From NCBI RefSeq assembly GCF_900096915.1, contig NZ_FMYK01000002.1, positions 62,001 through 126,000 of the forward strand: a DNA stretch of 64,000 nucleotides, given 5' to 3'. The stretch is from Acinetobacter marinus (GTDB taxonomy: Bacteria; Pseudomonadota; Gammaproteobacteria; Pseudomonadales; Moraxellaceae). Under the pieces are notes generated by a model. The model saw only the letters and a program-made list of their open reading frames with translations, had not been told where the DNA came from and ran no database searches. This document shows positions 8,406 to 16,573 of this stretch, piece by piece (positions within the stretch are counted from its first letter, which is position 1; every line of letters begins with the position of its first letter). The translations under genes and the position numbers were made by a program.

Positions 8406-9755
8406 ATGGATATTCAAATGAAAAATTTAAACATGACAGCAAAAACATCGCAGTTTGGCAAAGCCTCTCAAGCGCTACTCATTGTATTGGTGATCGGCTT
8501 AACCGTGGCTGCGATTAGCGCATTCTTGTTATTTTCAAAACCTGACACCGCCTCAGAAGACAGTCACGGTCAAGGTGCAGAAGAGGCGCATGCGGAAGAA
8601 GGGCATTCTGAGGGTGAAAATTCAGAAGACAGCCATGCAGAAGATAGCCATTCAGACGAGAATCATGCTGAGGAATCAGCTACAGAAGCAGGACATACTG
8701 AAGGTGCAATTGAGCTCACGACCGAACAACTGAAACAGCAAGGCGTAAGCATTGCAAAAACAAGTCTAGGTATGGTGAGTCAAACCACAGCAGTGCCTGC
8801 AATGCTCGTTGCCAATACCGATCAGCAAGCACATGTTTCTTCGATGTTTTCAGGGCGTGTCGAGTCGGTATCTGCCAATCTTGGACAACGTGTGAGCAAA
8901 GGTCAGCGTTTAGCCACGATTGTGTCGCCTGATTTGGTTGGGCAACAGTCCAATGTACAACTGGCACAAAGCAATCTACAACTCGCTCAACAAGAGTACA
9001 ACCGTGAAAAACAACTGTGGTCGCAAGGTGTATCTGCAAAGCAAGACTATCAACGTGCCGAAAATGCCTATCGTAAAGCGCAGATCGAGTTAAAAGTCGC
9101 ACAAAGTCAAATACAGGCGTTGGGTGGTGCAAAAAGCTCGAATGGTCGCTATACCTTGACTGCACCAATGTCAGGGGTGATCTCGAATAAAGACATTATG
9201 GTTGGTGAGTATGTACAACTTGCAGATCAACTCTACGTGATTGATGAGCTGAGTCAGCTTTGGCTTGAGTTTGTTTTACCATCACAGCAGAATATTCAAC
9301 TTGCGCCAAATCAGCAGATTGAATTTACTGCATTACAAAATGGTCAGACGTATCAAGCTCGGATTCAAACACTTGCCAGTCAAGCCGATCAAGCGACAGG
9401 TCGCTTACAAGTTCGTGCGGTGGTGTTGTCCAAAGATATGGCACTGCGTCCAAATCTGAAAGTCAGTGTGAATCTGCCGACGTCATCGAGCAAACAAGTG
9501 CTACGTGTACAGAAGCAAGCGGTGCAACAGATTGATGGTAAAAATGTGGTGTTTGTAGCGACACAGCATGGGGATAATGTGGAATTTTATCCACAAGAGA
9601 TAGACTTAGGGAGCTTATCTACAGTACAGCAGTCAAGCGATCAACAATGGGTTGAAGTCCGTAAAGGATTAACAGCAAATCAAAGCTATGCCAGTCAAGG
9701 TAGCTTCTTGCTGAAATCTGAATTGGAAAAAGGAGAGGCGGCACATGGACACTAA
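8406..9755 (+). CDS. czcB: CzcB-type periplasmic adaptor (membrane fusion protein)
   Basis: It links the inner-membrane CzcA pump to the outer-membrane CzcC. It is 449 residues with one N-terminal membrane anchor (about 20-42). A striking acidic/His segment follows (about 50-100) with repeated EDSHAEDSHSDENHAEE-type units, a likely periplasmic metal-binding linker. Next come a barrel-sandwich region (FSGRVESVSANLGQRVSKGQRLATI), an alpha-hairpin (QSNVQLAQSNLQLAQQEYNREK) and the second half (LTAPMSGVISNKDIMVGEYV). The 3' end overlaps the czcA start by 11 nt, so translation is probably coupled. Confidence 0.92.
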   Translation: MDIQMKNLNMTAKTSQFGKASQALLIVLVIGLTVAAISAFLLFSKPDTASEDSHGQGAEEAHAEEGHSEGENSEDSHAEDSHSDENHAEESATEAGHTEGAIELTTEQLKQQGVSIAKTSLGMVSQTTAVPAMLVANTDQQAHVSSMFSGRVESVSANLGQRVSKGQRLATIVSPDLVGQQSNVQLAQSNLQLAQQEYNREKQLWSQGVSAKQDYQRAENAYRKAQIELKVAQSQIQALGGAKSSNGRYTLTAPMSGVISNKDIMVGEYVQLADQLYVIDELSQLWLEFVLPSQQNIQLAPNQQIEFTALQNGQTYQARIQTLASQADQATGRLQVRAVVLSKDMALRPNLKVSVNLPTSSSKQVLRVQKQAVQQIDGKNVVFVATQHGDNVEFYPQEIDLGSLSTVQQSSDQQWVEVRKGLTANQSYASQGSFLLKSELEKGEAAHGH

Positions 9756-12700
9756 TCCTAATTCCGAAAATAAAACTGCCAATGACGATCATTTACCTGT
9801 AGACGGTTGGTTTGATCGGCTGATTCAATTTTCCATCAATAATGCCATTTGGGTAATGCTCTTTATCGTAGTGTGGATCGTGGTCGGGGTATGGAGTTAT
9901 CAAAAACTCCCGATCGATGCTGTACCTGACATTACCAATACCCAAGTGCAGGTTAATAGCCAAGCCAATGGCTTTACGGCATTGGAGATGGAGCAACGGG
10001 TCACCTATCCGATCGAAACCGCAATGGCAGGTATGCCAAAGCTCGAATATACACGCTCAATCTCACGTTATGGCTTGTCGCAAGTCACCATTGTCTTTGA
10101 AGACGGTACGGATATTTATTGGGCAAGACAGCAGATCAACCAACGGCTACAAGAGGCGCAAGGCGATTTGCCTGAGCAAGTCGAAACCAAAATGTCACCG
10201 ATCTCCACAGGATTGGGTGAGATTTATCAATGGGTACTGCTTGCAGAGCCGAATGCGAAAAAAGAGGATGGCACACCTTACACGGCGATGGATTTACGAG
10301 AGTTGCAAGATTGGGTGGTACGTCCACAGCTACAACGTGTTGAAGGTGTGGCGGAGATCAACAGCATCGGTGGTTTTAACAAGACCTACGTAGTGTCACC
10401 TGATTTTAATACCATGCAACAACTGCAAATCAGTCTTGCCGATTTGCAAACTGCGTTGTCAGACAATAATGAAAATCGTGGTGCAGGTTTTATTGAAGAA
10501 AATGGTCAGCAAATCACCGTGCGTGTACCGGGTGTATTGGGCTCGGTCGAGGATATTGCCAATGTGGTGGTGAGTGAGCGTTCGGGTGTGCCGATTCGAG
10601 TAGCTGATATTGCTTCGGTGTCGATCGGTCATGATCTGCGTACAGGTGCTGCAACCTACAACGGTGAAGAAACCGTGTTGGGTGTGGCAATGATGATGAT
10701 GGGCGAAAATAGCCGTAGCGTCGCCATTGATCTCGATCAAAAAGTCAAGGAAATTCAGCAGTCTTTACCCAAAGGCGTGAAGATCGAAACGGTCTATAAC
10801 CGTACCACACTGGTGGAAAAAGCCATTGCAACGGTGCAGAAAAACCTTGTCGAAGGGGCGATCTTAGTCATCGTCATTTTGCTTATTTTCCTTGGGAATT
10901 TCCGTGCAGCATTAATTACCGCCTGCGTGATTCCACTGTCGATGCTATTTACCTTAACAGGCATGGCAGAGCAAAAAGTCAGTGCCAACTTAATGAGTTT
11001 GGGGGCACTGGATTTCGGGATTATCGTCGATGGTGCGGTGGTGATCGTGGAAAACTGTATCCGACGACTTGCTGAACAGCAAAAGCATCTCGGCAGAATT
11101 CTGACACGGCAAGAGCGCTTTAAAGAAGTCTTCCTCGCTGCCAAGCAAGCTCGCCGTCCATTGATCTTTGGTCAAACCATTATCATGGTGGTGTATTTGC
11201 CGATCTTCGCCTTGACTGGTGTCGAAGCCAAACTGTTCCACCCAATGGCATTTACCGTAGTGCTTGCCTTATTGGGTGCGATGATTCTTTCCGTGACTTT
11301 TGTCCCTGCAGCGGTGGCGTTATTCGTCAAAGGTGAAGTGAAGGAAAAAGAAAGTCGTTGGATGGCGTGGTTGAAACAGCGTTATCTCGCTGTTTTGGAT
11401 TGGGCGTATCAGTTTAAATATTTTGTCGTGGCAACGGTGAGCTGTGTACTGGTTTTTACCGCAGTGCTATTTAGCCAAATGGGTAGTGAGTTTGCACCGC
11501 AGTTGCAAGAGGGCGACTTTGCAGTACAACAATTGCGTGCGCCAAGTACAGGATTAGATCAGTCCTTGATCATGCAGGAAAATACTGAAAAGTTGCTCCT
11601 GAAAGAATTTCCTGAAATCAAAGCGGTGTTCTCTCGTACAGGGACGGCAGAAGTTGCCACCGATGTCATGCCACCGAATATTTCCGATGGTTTTATTATC
11701 CTTAAGCCAAAGTCTGAATGGGAAAATTCGAAACAAAGCCTCGATGATTTACGCAATCGCATGCAGGCTTTCCTTGCCACTTTGCCGGGAAATAATAGTG
11801 AATTTTCACAACCAATCGAGCTGCGTTTTAATGAGTTAATCTCAGGTGTGCGTAGTGATATCGGGGTCAAATTGTTTGGCGATGATATGGAAGTGCTTGG
11901 TGCAGAGGCAGAGAAAATCGCTGATAAAATCAAGCAAATCTCAGGTGCATCAGCGGTCAATGTTGAGCAAACATCGGGTTTACCACTACTCAATGTGGCA
12001 GTGAATCGTGATCTCGCAGGGCAATATGGACTGTCCAGTCGTGATATTCAAGACATCGTATCGGCAAGTATTGGCGGTGAAAATGTCGGGCAAATGCTGC
12101 AAGGCGATCGCCGTTTTGACCTCGTGGTGCGTCTTGATGATGCACAGCGTACTGTGGCGCAATTGGCGCAACTACCGATTGCATTGCCAAATGGTGGTTT
12201 GATCCAACTGCAAGATGTGGCAGAAGTTGAAAACATCATGGGTATCAATCAAGTCAGCCGTGAAAATGGTAAGCGTCGCATCGTGGTGACTGCCAATGTC
12301 GAAGGGCGTGATCTCGGTTCCTTCGTGGCGGAGATTCAAAGCACCTTATCCAAACAAGAACTTCCTGCGGGTTATTGGCTTGAATATGGCGGTCAATTTG
12401 AAAATCTCGCTTCGGCAAAAGCTCGCATGCAGATCGTGATTCCACTGGCATTGATCATGATCTTTGTCCTGCTCATGGCGGTATTCTCCAATGTCAAACA
12501 AAGTCTATTGGTCTTCATGGGTGTGCCTTTTGCCTTGACTGGTGGTGTGGTGGCGCTGTGGCTTCGTGATATTCCACTGTCCATGTCGGCAGGTGTTGGC
12601 TTTATCGCCTTGTCAGGTGTGGCGGTGCTCAACGGCTTGGTGATGCTGAGCTTTATGCGGGAGCTACGAGAGCAAGGCATGTCGATCGTTGAGGCGACGT

Positions 12701-12933
12701 GGCAAGGGGCAATCCTGCGCTTACGTCCTGTGTTGATGACGGCGTGTGTGGCATCGTTTGGTTTTATTCCGATGGCGATTGCCACAGGGACAGGTGCGGA
12801 AGTACAGCGACCATTGGCAACGGTGGTGATCGGTGGGATTATTTCTTCGACCTTGCTGACTTTGGTGGTGTTGCCTGTGTTCTATCGGTGGATGAATAGC
12901 AAGGTGGAACAGTCGGTGACCGCAAAAACCTAA
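9745..12933 (+). CDS. czcA: CzcA-type heavy-metal RND efflux pump
   Basis: The inner-membrane proton-driven antiporter that expels divalent metals (Zn, Cd, Co family). It is 1062 residues, the standard size for HME-RND pumps. An N-terminal helix (NAIWVMLFIVVWIVVGVW) precedes PDITNTQVQV, the first porter domain. The proton-relay helix carries GALDFGIIVDGAVVIVEN, the HME-RND signature with the two Asp residues and Glu. A second set of helices follows, including GVGFIALSGVAVLNGLVML. ATG at 9745 overlaps the end of czcB and has GGAGAGG upstream. The metal range cannot be read reliably; the CzcI, CadR and CDF neighbours favour Zn/Cd/Co. Confidence 0.94.
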   Translation: MDTNPNSENKTANDDHLPVDGWFDRLIQFSINNAIWVMLFIVVWIVVGVWSYQKLPIDAVPDITNTQVQVNSQANGFTALEMEQRVTYPIETAMAGMPKLEYTRSISRYGLSQVTIVFEDGTDIYWARQQINQRLQEAQGDLPEQVETKMSPISTGLGEIYQWVLLAEPNAKKEDGTPYTAMDLRELQDWVVRPQLQRVEGVAEINSIGGFNKTYVVSPDFNTMQQLQISLADLQTALSDNNENRGAGFIEENGQQITVRVPGVLGSVEDIANVVVSERSGVPIRVADIASVSIGHDLRTGAATYNGEETVLGVAMMMMGENSRSVAIDLDQKVKEIQQSLPKGVKIETVYNRTTLVEKAIATVQKNLVEGAILVIVILLIFLGNFRAALITACVIPLSMLFTLTGMAEQKVSANLMSLGALDFGIIVDGAVVIVENCIRRLAEQQKHLGRILTRQERFKEVFLAAKQARRPLIFGQTIIMVVYLPIFALTGVEAKLFHPMAFTVVLALLGAMILSVTFVPAAVALFVKGEVKEKESRWMAWLKQRYLAVLDWAYQFKYFVVATVSCVLVFTAVLFSQMGSEFAPQLQEGDFAVQQLRAPSTGLDQSLIMQENTEKLLLKEFPEIKAVFSRTGTAEVATDVMPPNISDGFIILKPKSEWENSKQSLDDLRNRMQAFLATLPGNNSEFSQPIELRFNELISGVRSDIGVKLFGDDMEVLGAEAEKIADKIKQISGASAVNVEQTSGLPLLNVAVNRDLAGQYGLSSRDIQDIVSASIGGENVGQMLQGDRRFDLVVRLDDAQRTVAQLAQLPIALPNGGLIQLQDVAEVENIMGINQVSRENGKRRIVVTANVEGRDLGSFVAEIQSTLSKQELPAGYWLEYGGQFENLASAKARMQIVIPLALIMIFVLLMAVFSNVKQSLLVFMGVPFALTGGVVALWLRDIPLSMSAGVGFIALSGVAVLNGLVMLSFMRELREQGMSIVEATWQGAILRLRPVLMTACVASFGFIPMAIATGTGAEVQRPLATVVIGGIISSTLLTLVVLPVFYRWMNSKVEQSVTAKT

Positions 12934-12974
12934 ACGGCTTCTCACACAATTTAAATAAAATAAACCTCACAGAT

Positions 12975-13302
12975 TCAGATTGGGTCTGTGGGCATTAAAA
13001 AAGCCCAATATTTGGGCTTTAGATTGTTGGTCGCTAGTTGCGAACCTAGCTTGTGGTTCTTTGATGACACTTTTCGGATTTCATCTGCAAGACGTATCAA
13101 AGTGTTGCTTCGTCTTGCTGTCATTCAGCACTTCTAAACAAATGTGTTGTACTCAACTCGCTGACACTTACCAGTTTGAACTCACTGTGCTTACTATGCT
13201 TTCGCATAACCTCATGATGATCCGTATCGCCTACGGTATGACCAACCCAATCAGCATAACACAGCCGAAAGCGAATTTCATCGAATAAAGAGGCGCTGAG
13301 TT
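12975..13302 (-). repeat. Intergenic repeat-like element with coupled short frames
   Basis: This fills the 369-nt gap between czcA and the MerR gene. On the minus strand an open frame with no start runs in from the 3' end of the regulator gene and ends ...THLFRSAE at TGA 13121-13123. An ATG at 13124 overlaps that stop and opens a 49-residue frame to 12975 (starts MTARRSNTLIRLADEIRK, contains LKPKYWAFLMPTDPI). An inverted repeat CAAGACG/CGTCTTG (13088-13094, 13111-13117) and the hairpin at 13000-13020 lie inside it. I recall similar RLADEIRKVSSKNHKLGSQ frames many times in Acinetobacter intergenic DNA, so I treat it as a repeat, not as two genes. This has not been checked. Confidence 0.5.
13000..13020 (-). 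terminator. Hairpin terminator between czcA and cadR-like gene
   Basis: AAAGCCCAA and TTGGGCTTT (13000-13008, 13012-13020) form a 9-bp stem with a 3-nt loop. On the minus strand it is followed by a run of T, continuing the stem Ts to six. On the plus strand the T run is short. It best serves transcripts coming from the MerR side, and perhaps czcA as well. Confidence 0.65.
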
Positions 13303-13704
13303 TTAATCCACCGTTTGCAATGTTTTAATAATTTGACAGTTGGCAATACTGCTTTCATTTTGGCAGGACTGTCGTAGGGTTTTGAGCTGTTTTTCAAAAG
13401 ATTGTAAGGTTTTGATTTTGGCTTTCACCTCTATCAAGTGTTGATCAATGATGTCGTTTACTTGATGACAGTTTTGCTCGGGATGCTCCAAAAGCGCATG
13501 TAAAGTTTGGATTTCTTGAATGGAAATATCCAAAGCCCGACAATGCTTGATAAACATGACTTTTTCCAAAGTGCGCGCATCATAATAGCGGTAATTATTG
13601 TCGGCACGTAAGGTCGGCTGAATCAGATTTTTCTTTTCATAAAAGCGAATGCTATCCGTTGATAAGCCTGTTTTTTCCGCCAATTCTTTGATTTGTAACA
13701 GCAT
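13303..13704 (-). CDS. cadR: MerR-family metal regulator, CadR-like
   Basis: A cytoplasmic transcription factor that distorts a long-spacer promoter when metal binds. It has 133 residues from ATG 13704. TTG and GTG codons lie just upstream in frame, but AGGAG is spaced 8 nt from the ATG. The helix-turn-helix reads LLQIKELAEKTGLSTDSIRFYEKKNLI. A dimerisation helix follows. Cysteines at residues 79, 114 and 123 (QNCHQV, QSCQNE, ANCQII) match the three-Cys pattern of Cd/Pb-responsive CadR proteins. It is divergent from a cation transporter gene, and the intervening promoter has a 19-bp spacer. The exact metal is inferred. Confidence 0.85.
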   Translation of the reverse strand: MLLQIKELAEKTGLSTDSIRFYEKKNLIQPTLRADNNYRYYDARTLEKVMFIKHCRALDISIQEIQTLHALLEHPEQNCHQVNDIIDQHLIEVKAKIKTLQSFEKQLKTLRQSCQNESSIANCQIIKTLQTVD

Positions 13705-13745
13705 CACCAAATCTCCTAAACTTTTACATCACATGTCAGAACCTC

Positions 13746-13776
13746 TTGACCTTGGAGTTACTCTAAGCTTTTTAAT
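13746..13776 (+). promoter_or_regulatory. MerR-type promoter/operator for the cation transporter gene
   Basis: A -35 element TTGACC (13746-13751) and a -10-like TTTAAT (13771-13776) are separated by 19 bp, the over-long spacing that MerR activators correct. An imperfect palindrome CTTGGAGTTACTCTAAG (13751-13767) fills the spacer. The site is 15 nt before the transporter start and 42 nt before the divergent regulator. Confidence 0.8.
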
Positions 13777-13791
13777 AGAGATATTCAATGA

Positions 13792-14442
13792 ATGGTGCGT
13801 ATGACAATGGCATGTAATTGTTCTCCTGTACAACAGAAAACACTCAGTCCAAAGTTTAAAAAAGCGCTGTGGATTGCGCTGATCATCAACCTTGCCATGT
13901 TTTTGATTGAGGTGTTTGGCGGGATGTATGCCAATTCTTCAGCATTGTGGGCGGATGCGTTGGATTTCGCTGGTGATAGTATGAATTATGCGATTTCGCT
14001 GGCGGTGATCGGGATGAGTTTGTATTGGCGGGCGACTGTGGCACTGCTCAAGGGCTGGACGATGTTGCTATTCGGAATTTTTGTCCTCGTTAAAGCAGGC
14101 TACGCCTATAGTCAAGGCATTGTTCCTGAAGCGATTACCATGGGGACGATTGGCGTGGCTGCATTGGTTGCCAATGTGGTTGTGGCGCTGATTTTATACG
14201 CCTTTCGAGAGGGTGATTCGAATATGCAATCGGTGTGGCTATGTAGCCGTAATGATGCGATTGGAAATATCGCAGTGATCTTTGCAGCCTTTGGGGTATT
14301 TGGTACAGGCAGCATGTATCCCGATTTGATTGTTGCGCTGATCATGGCAGGGCTCGGCATTAGCTCAGGATATACCGTAATTACAAATGCCAGTGCAGAA
14401 CGCCGTCAGTCAAAACTGCTCAACAGTTGCGAAAAGGCTTAA
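13792..14442 (+). CDS. Cation diffusion facilitator family metal transporter
   Basis: An inner-membrane metal/proton antiporter of 216 residues, with about six membrane helices. It lacks the long cytoplasmic C-terminal domain of classical CDF proteins. After a Cys-containing N-terminus (MACNCSP) comes helix 1 (ALWIALIINLAMFLIEVFGG). Helix 2 carries the acidic metal site WADALDFAGDS (Asp 55, 58, 62). A later helix has CSRNDAIGN in the place of the second binding pair. Control by the adjacent CadR-like protein is indicated by the 19-bp-spacer promoter upstream. An internal ATG at 13801 is a possible alternative start. Substrate probably Zn or Cd, from context. Confidence 0.85.
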   Translation: MVRMTMACNCSPVQQKTLSPKFKKALWIALIINLAMFLIEVFGGMYANSSALWADALDFAGDSMNYAISLAVIGMSLYWRATVALLKGWTMLLFGIFVLVKAGYAYSQGIVPEAITMGTIGVAALVANVVVALILYAFREGDSNMQSVWLCSRNDAIGNIAVIFAAFGVFGTGSMYPDLIVALIMAGLGISSGYTVITNASAERRQSKLLNSCEKA

Positions 14443-14731
14443 TTCCAATAGTTATTTTGAAAAAAACGATTAAAATAATACTGTGATCAATCGGTGATGG
14501 GATGAACTTGTCACCTCTCGCCACTGCGTAGAGTCATCGATTAGATTAATTTAACCGAGTATTGAGCTGACACAAATAGCGCAAGCAGTGTAAATAATTG
14601 TAGGTAAAGCTGGCGGAAACAATTCTTTTTATTGTATTTTATGGCTAACGGTAAATACCCTTTTATCGCCATATGACTTTTGGGTCGTTCTGCATCAAAA
14701 GCACACCCTTTGGATGGAACCAGATTTTTTT

Positions 14732-15379
14732 ATGAACATTCTTATCGTTGATGATCATCCGTTATTTCGACATGCTTTGATCCAAGCAGTACGATACAGC
14801 CTGCCACAAGCCGTCATCAGTGAAACCGCTTCGGTTGCCGAGCTTTACCAACGCTTAGAAACTGGCACTGAACCAGATTTGGTGTTACTCGATTTACATT
14901 TGCCAGGGGCATCAGGGTTTTCGGCATTGGTGCACGTGCGTTCGCAGTTTCCAACCATTCCGATTATCGTCGTATCGGCACATGAAGAAGCCAATATTAT
15001 CCAGCGTTCGATTGCGCATGGGGCGATGGGCTATATTCCAAAATCTGCACCGCCAGCACATATCGGTGAAGCGATCAAAGCCGTTTTAGAAGGTGATCTT
15101 TGGTTGCCACCAAATTTATCACAACATGGTAATGATCCACGTGCTGCCAGTGAAACAGAGCTTGCAGACAAGATTCAATCACTGACCCCACAGCAGTTCC
15201 GTGTGTTGATGATGGTGGCAGAAGGGTTGCTGAATAAACAAATCGCTTATGAGCTGGATGTGTCTGAGGCGACCATTAAGGCGCATGTCACGGCGATCTT
15301 CCGCAAGCTCGGCGTACAAAACCGCACCCAAGCGGTATTGGCAATCAGCGCGCTGAATATCGAAGAACCACGCTTTTAA
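14732..15379 (+). CDS. crbR: LuxR-type response regulator (CrbR/ErdR-like)
   Basis: A two-component response regulator expected to activate acetate-scavenging genes. It is 215 residues from ATG 14732 (MNILIVDDHP); an in-frame ATG at 14714 would add six. Neither has a strong ribosome site. The receiver domain has the acidic pair DD, the phosphoacceptor Asp in VLLDLHLPG (residue 54) and Lys in YIPKSAPP. The C-terminal LuxR helix-turn-helix is clear (LTPQQFRVLMMVAEGLLNKQIAYELDVSEATIKAHV). Its probable partner is the symporter-fused kinase 1.2 kb away, near actP, the arrangement known as CrbSR or MxtR/ErdR. The 289 nt before it show only a very short frame at 14641-14676 without a ribosome site. 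Confidence 0.85.
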   Translation: MNILIVDDHPLFRHALIQAVRYSLPQAVISETASVAELYQRLETGTEPDLVLLDLHLPGASGFSALVHVRSQFPTIPIIVVSAHEEANIIQRSIAHGAMGYIPKSAPPAHIGEAIKAVLEGDLWLPPNLSQHGNDPRAASETELADKIQSLTPQQFRVLMMVAEGLLNKQIAYELDVSEATIKAHVTAIFRKLGVQNRTQAVLAISALNIEEPRF

Positions 15380-15430
15380 TTCAATGACTTAACATCAAAG
15401 ATTGAACGATTTATTTTCATTGCTGTACAA

Positions 15431-15459
15431 AAAACGCTGAGCAAATTACTCAGCGTTTT
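15431..15459 (+). terminator. Rho-independent terminator after the response regulator
   Basis: AAAACGCTGAG (15431-15441) pairs perfectly with CTCAGCGTTTT (15449-15459) around a 7-nt loop, followed by more T. It is symmetric and may also serve the convergent gene at 15528. Confidence 0.85.
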
Positions 15460-15527
15460 ATTTTTAGTGTGGTGTTTGCAGATTCAGACGAAAAGAATCA
15501 AACCCAAACAATTTAAACCCAAACAAA

Positions 15528-16289
15528 TTAAACGAGGTAGTCTTGTTTTGCACGTTGATCTGCGCAGTTCAGCGGGTTCATTGCACATTCAAGTTCTTCG
15601 ATTTGCGCTTCGGTGACTAGCCCTTTTTCAATGAAGAATTGTGCCACTTGCTCGTCTTGCATACTCAGGAACACAGGGTCATAGACACCAAGCTGACTAA
15701 ACAACAATGCAGTGTCTAAGCAGTTGAAGCGATCCAAATAGACGCTGTCTTCATAAATCAAGAATAAGTGTTCATTTTTAGATTCACTATCCACCCGTAG
15801 CGCCTTGGCAAGGGTATCAGGTTTGGTTTTGATCCATAGCAGGTCTGACAATTCATCGAATTGCACCAGATCGATGCTGAGTTGACCAGTTTTGACCAGA
15901 CCGAGCCAGACTTTGAACACCAGTACCGCACCGCCACGAAGGAGCATGCTCCAGATTTGATGGCGGGTATCGTGGTCTAGATCGTCGGCTGCATGGCTTA
16001 AGATCTCAACAAAGCGTTGTTCTTGCTGTGCCAGTTGGTCGAATAATCCCAAACCTTGTGGATGAAAGGCTGCTGGGGCAAATACATCAAAGTTGAGGCG
16101 TTTAAACACCGTCAGCGCCAATGGAATTGCACTTTGATAGATGGTATCGAGTGCAGTGATTTGCGCAGGGGTGAGTTTTTGCTGTGCAGACAGGCTTTGC
16201 CAGTCGATATTTGGTAACAGTGCATTTTCAGCATATTGGCGTTGTAGGCTTTGCATCGCTTCTGGATGCGGATTGGAGTTGATGTGCAT
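15528..16289 (-). CDS. Unknown protein between response regulator and sensor kinase
   Basis: A 253-residue protein I do not recognise. It has no signal peptide or clear membrane segment and appears soluble and mostly helical. Notable stretches are LTPAQITALDTIYQSAIPLALTV near residue 40, a region around QIWSMLLRGGAVLVFKVWLGL at about 130, and an acidic C-terminal part with three Cys (FNCLDT, LECAMNPLNC). It lies convergent to the response regulator gene and downstream of the sensor kinase on the same strand, 284 nt away. That AT-rich gap probably holds its promoter. A link to acetate sensing is only positional. Confidence 0.7.
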   Translation of the reverse strand: MHINSNPHPEAMQSLQRQYAENALLPNIDWQSLSAQQKLTPAQITALDTIYQSAIPLALTVFKRLNFDVFAPAAFHPQGLGLFDQLAQQEQRFVEILSHAADDLDHDTRHQIWSMLLRGGAVLVFKVWLGLVKTGQLSIDLVQFDELSDLLWIKTKPDTLAKALRVDSESKNEHLFLIYEDSVYLDRFNCLDTALLFSQLGVYDPVFLSMQDEQVAQFFIEKGLVTEAQIEELECAMNPLNCADQRAKQDYLV

Positions 16290-16573
16290 TATGTTGTTCC
16301 TTCTCTAGCGGGATAATCTTGTTGTAATGATTGTTGTATTTGCAAAAAGTCAATAATATTAGACTAAAGTATAGTTTGGTCATAAATTTTAAAATTAAGT
16401 GTTTTAAATCAATAAATTAATTTAATTGTAAGAAAGTGTACAATTGTTCACTTAAGTAAAGTAGCATTTTCGCCATATCTAAGCCGAAAAAATTGCGCAG
16501 AATGCCAAATTGTTGATCGCATCGACAAAAGTGCTGAACGAAAATGTCAACGCGCAGCACCTTGATGACGAAA

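Noticed and set aside
8716..9168. 150-codon minus-strand frame
   Set aside because: Lies wholly inside czcB, which has full family motifs. The antisense protein shows no recognisable domain.
12980..13288. 102-codon plus-strand frame after czcA
   Set aside because: Composition is unlike its neighbours and its bases are better explained by minus-strand frames and hairpins of a repeat element.
14641..14676. 11-codon frame flanked by ATGGC/GCCAT upstream of the response regulator
   Set aside because: No ribosome site and no amino acid bias; too short to support as a leader peptide.
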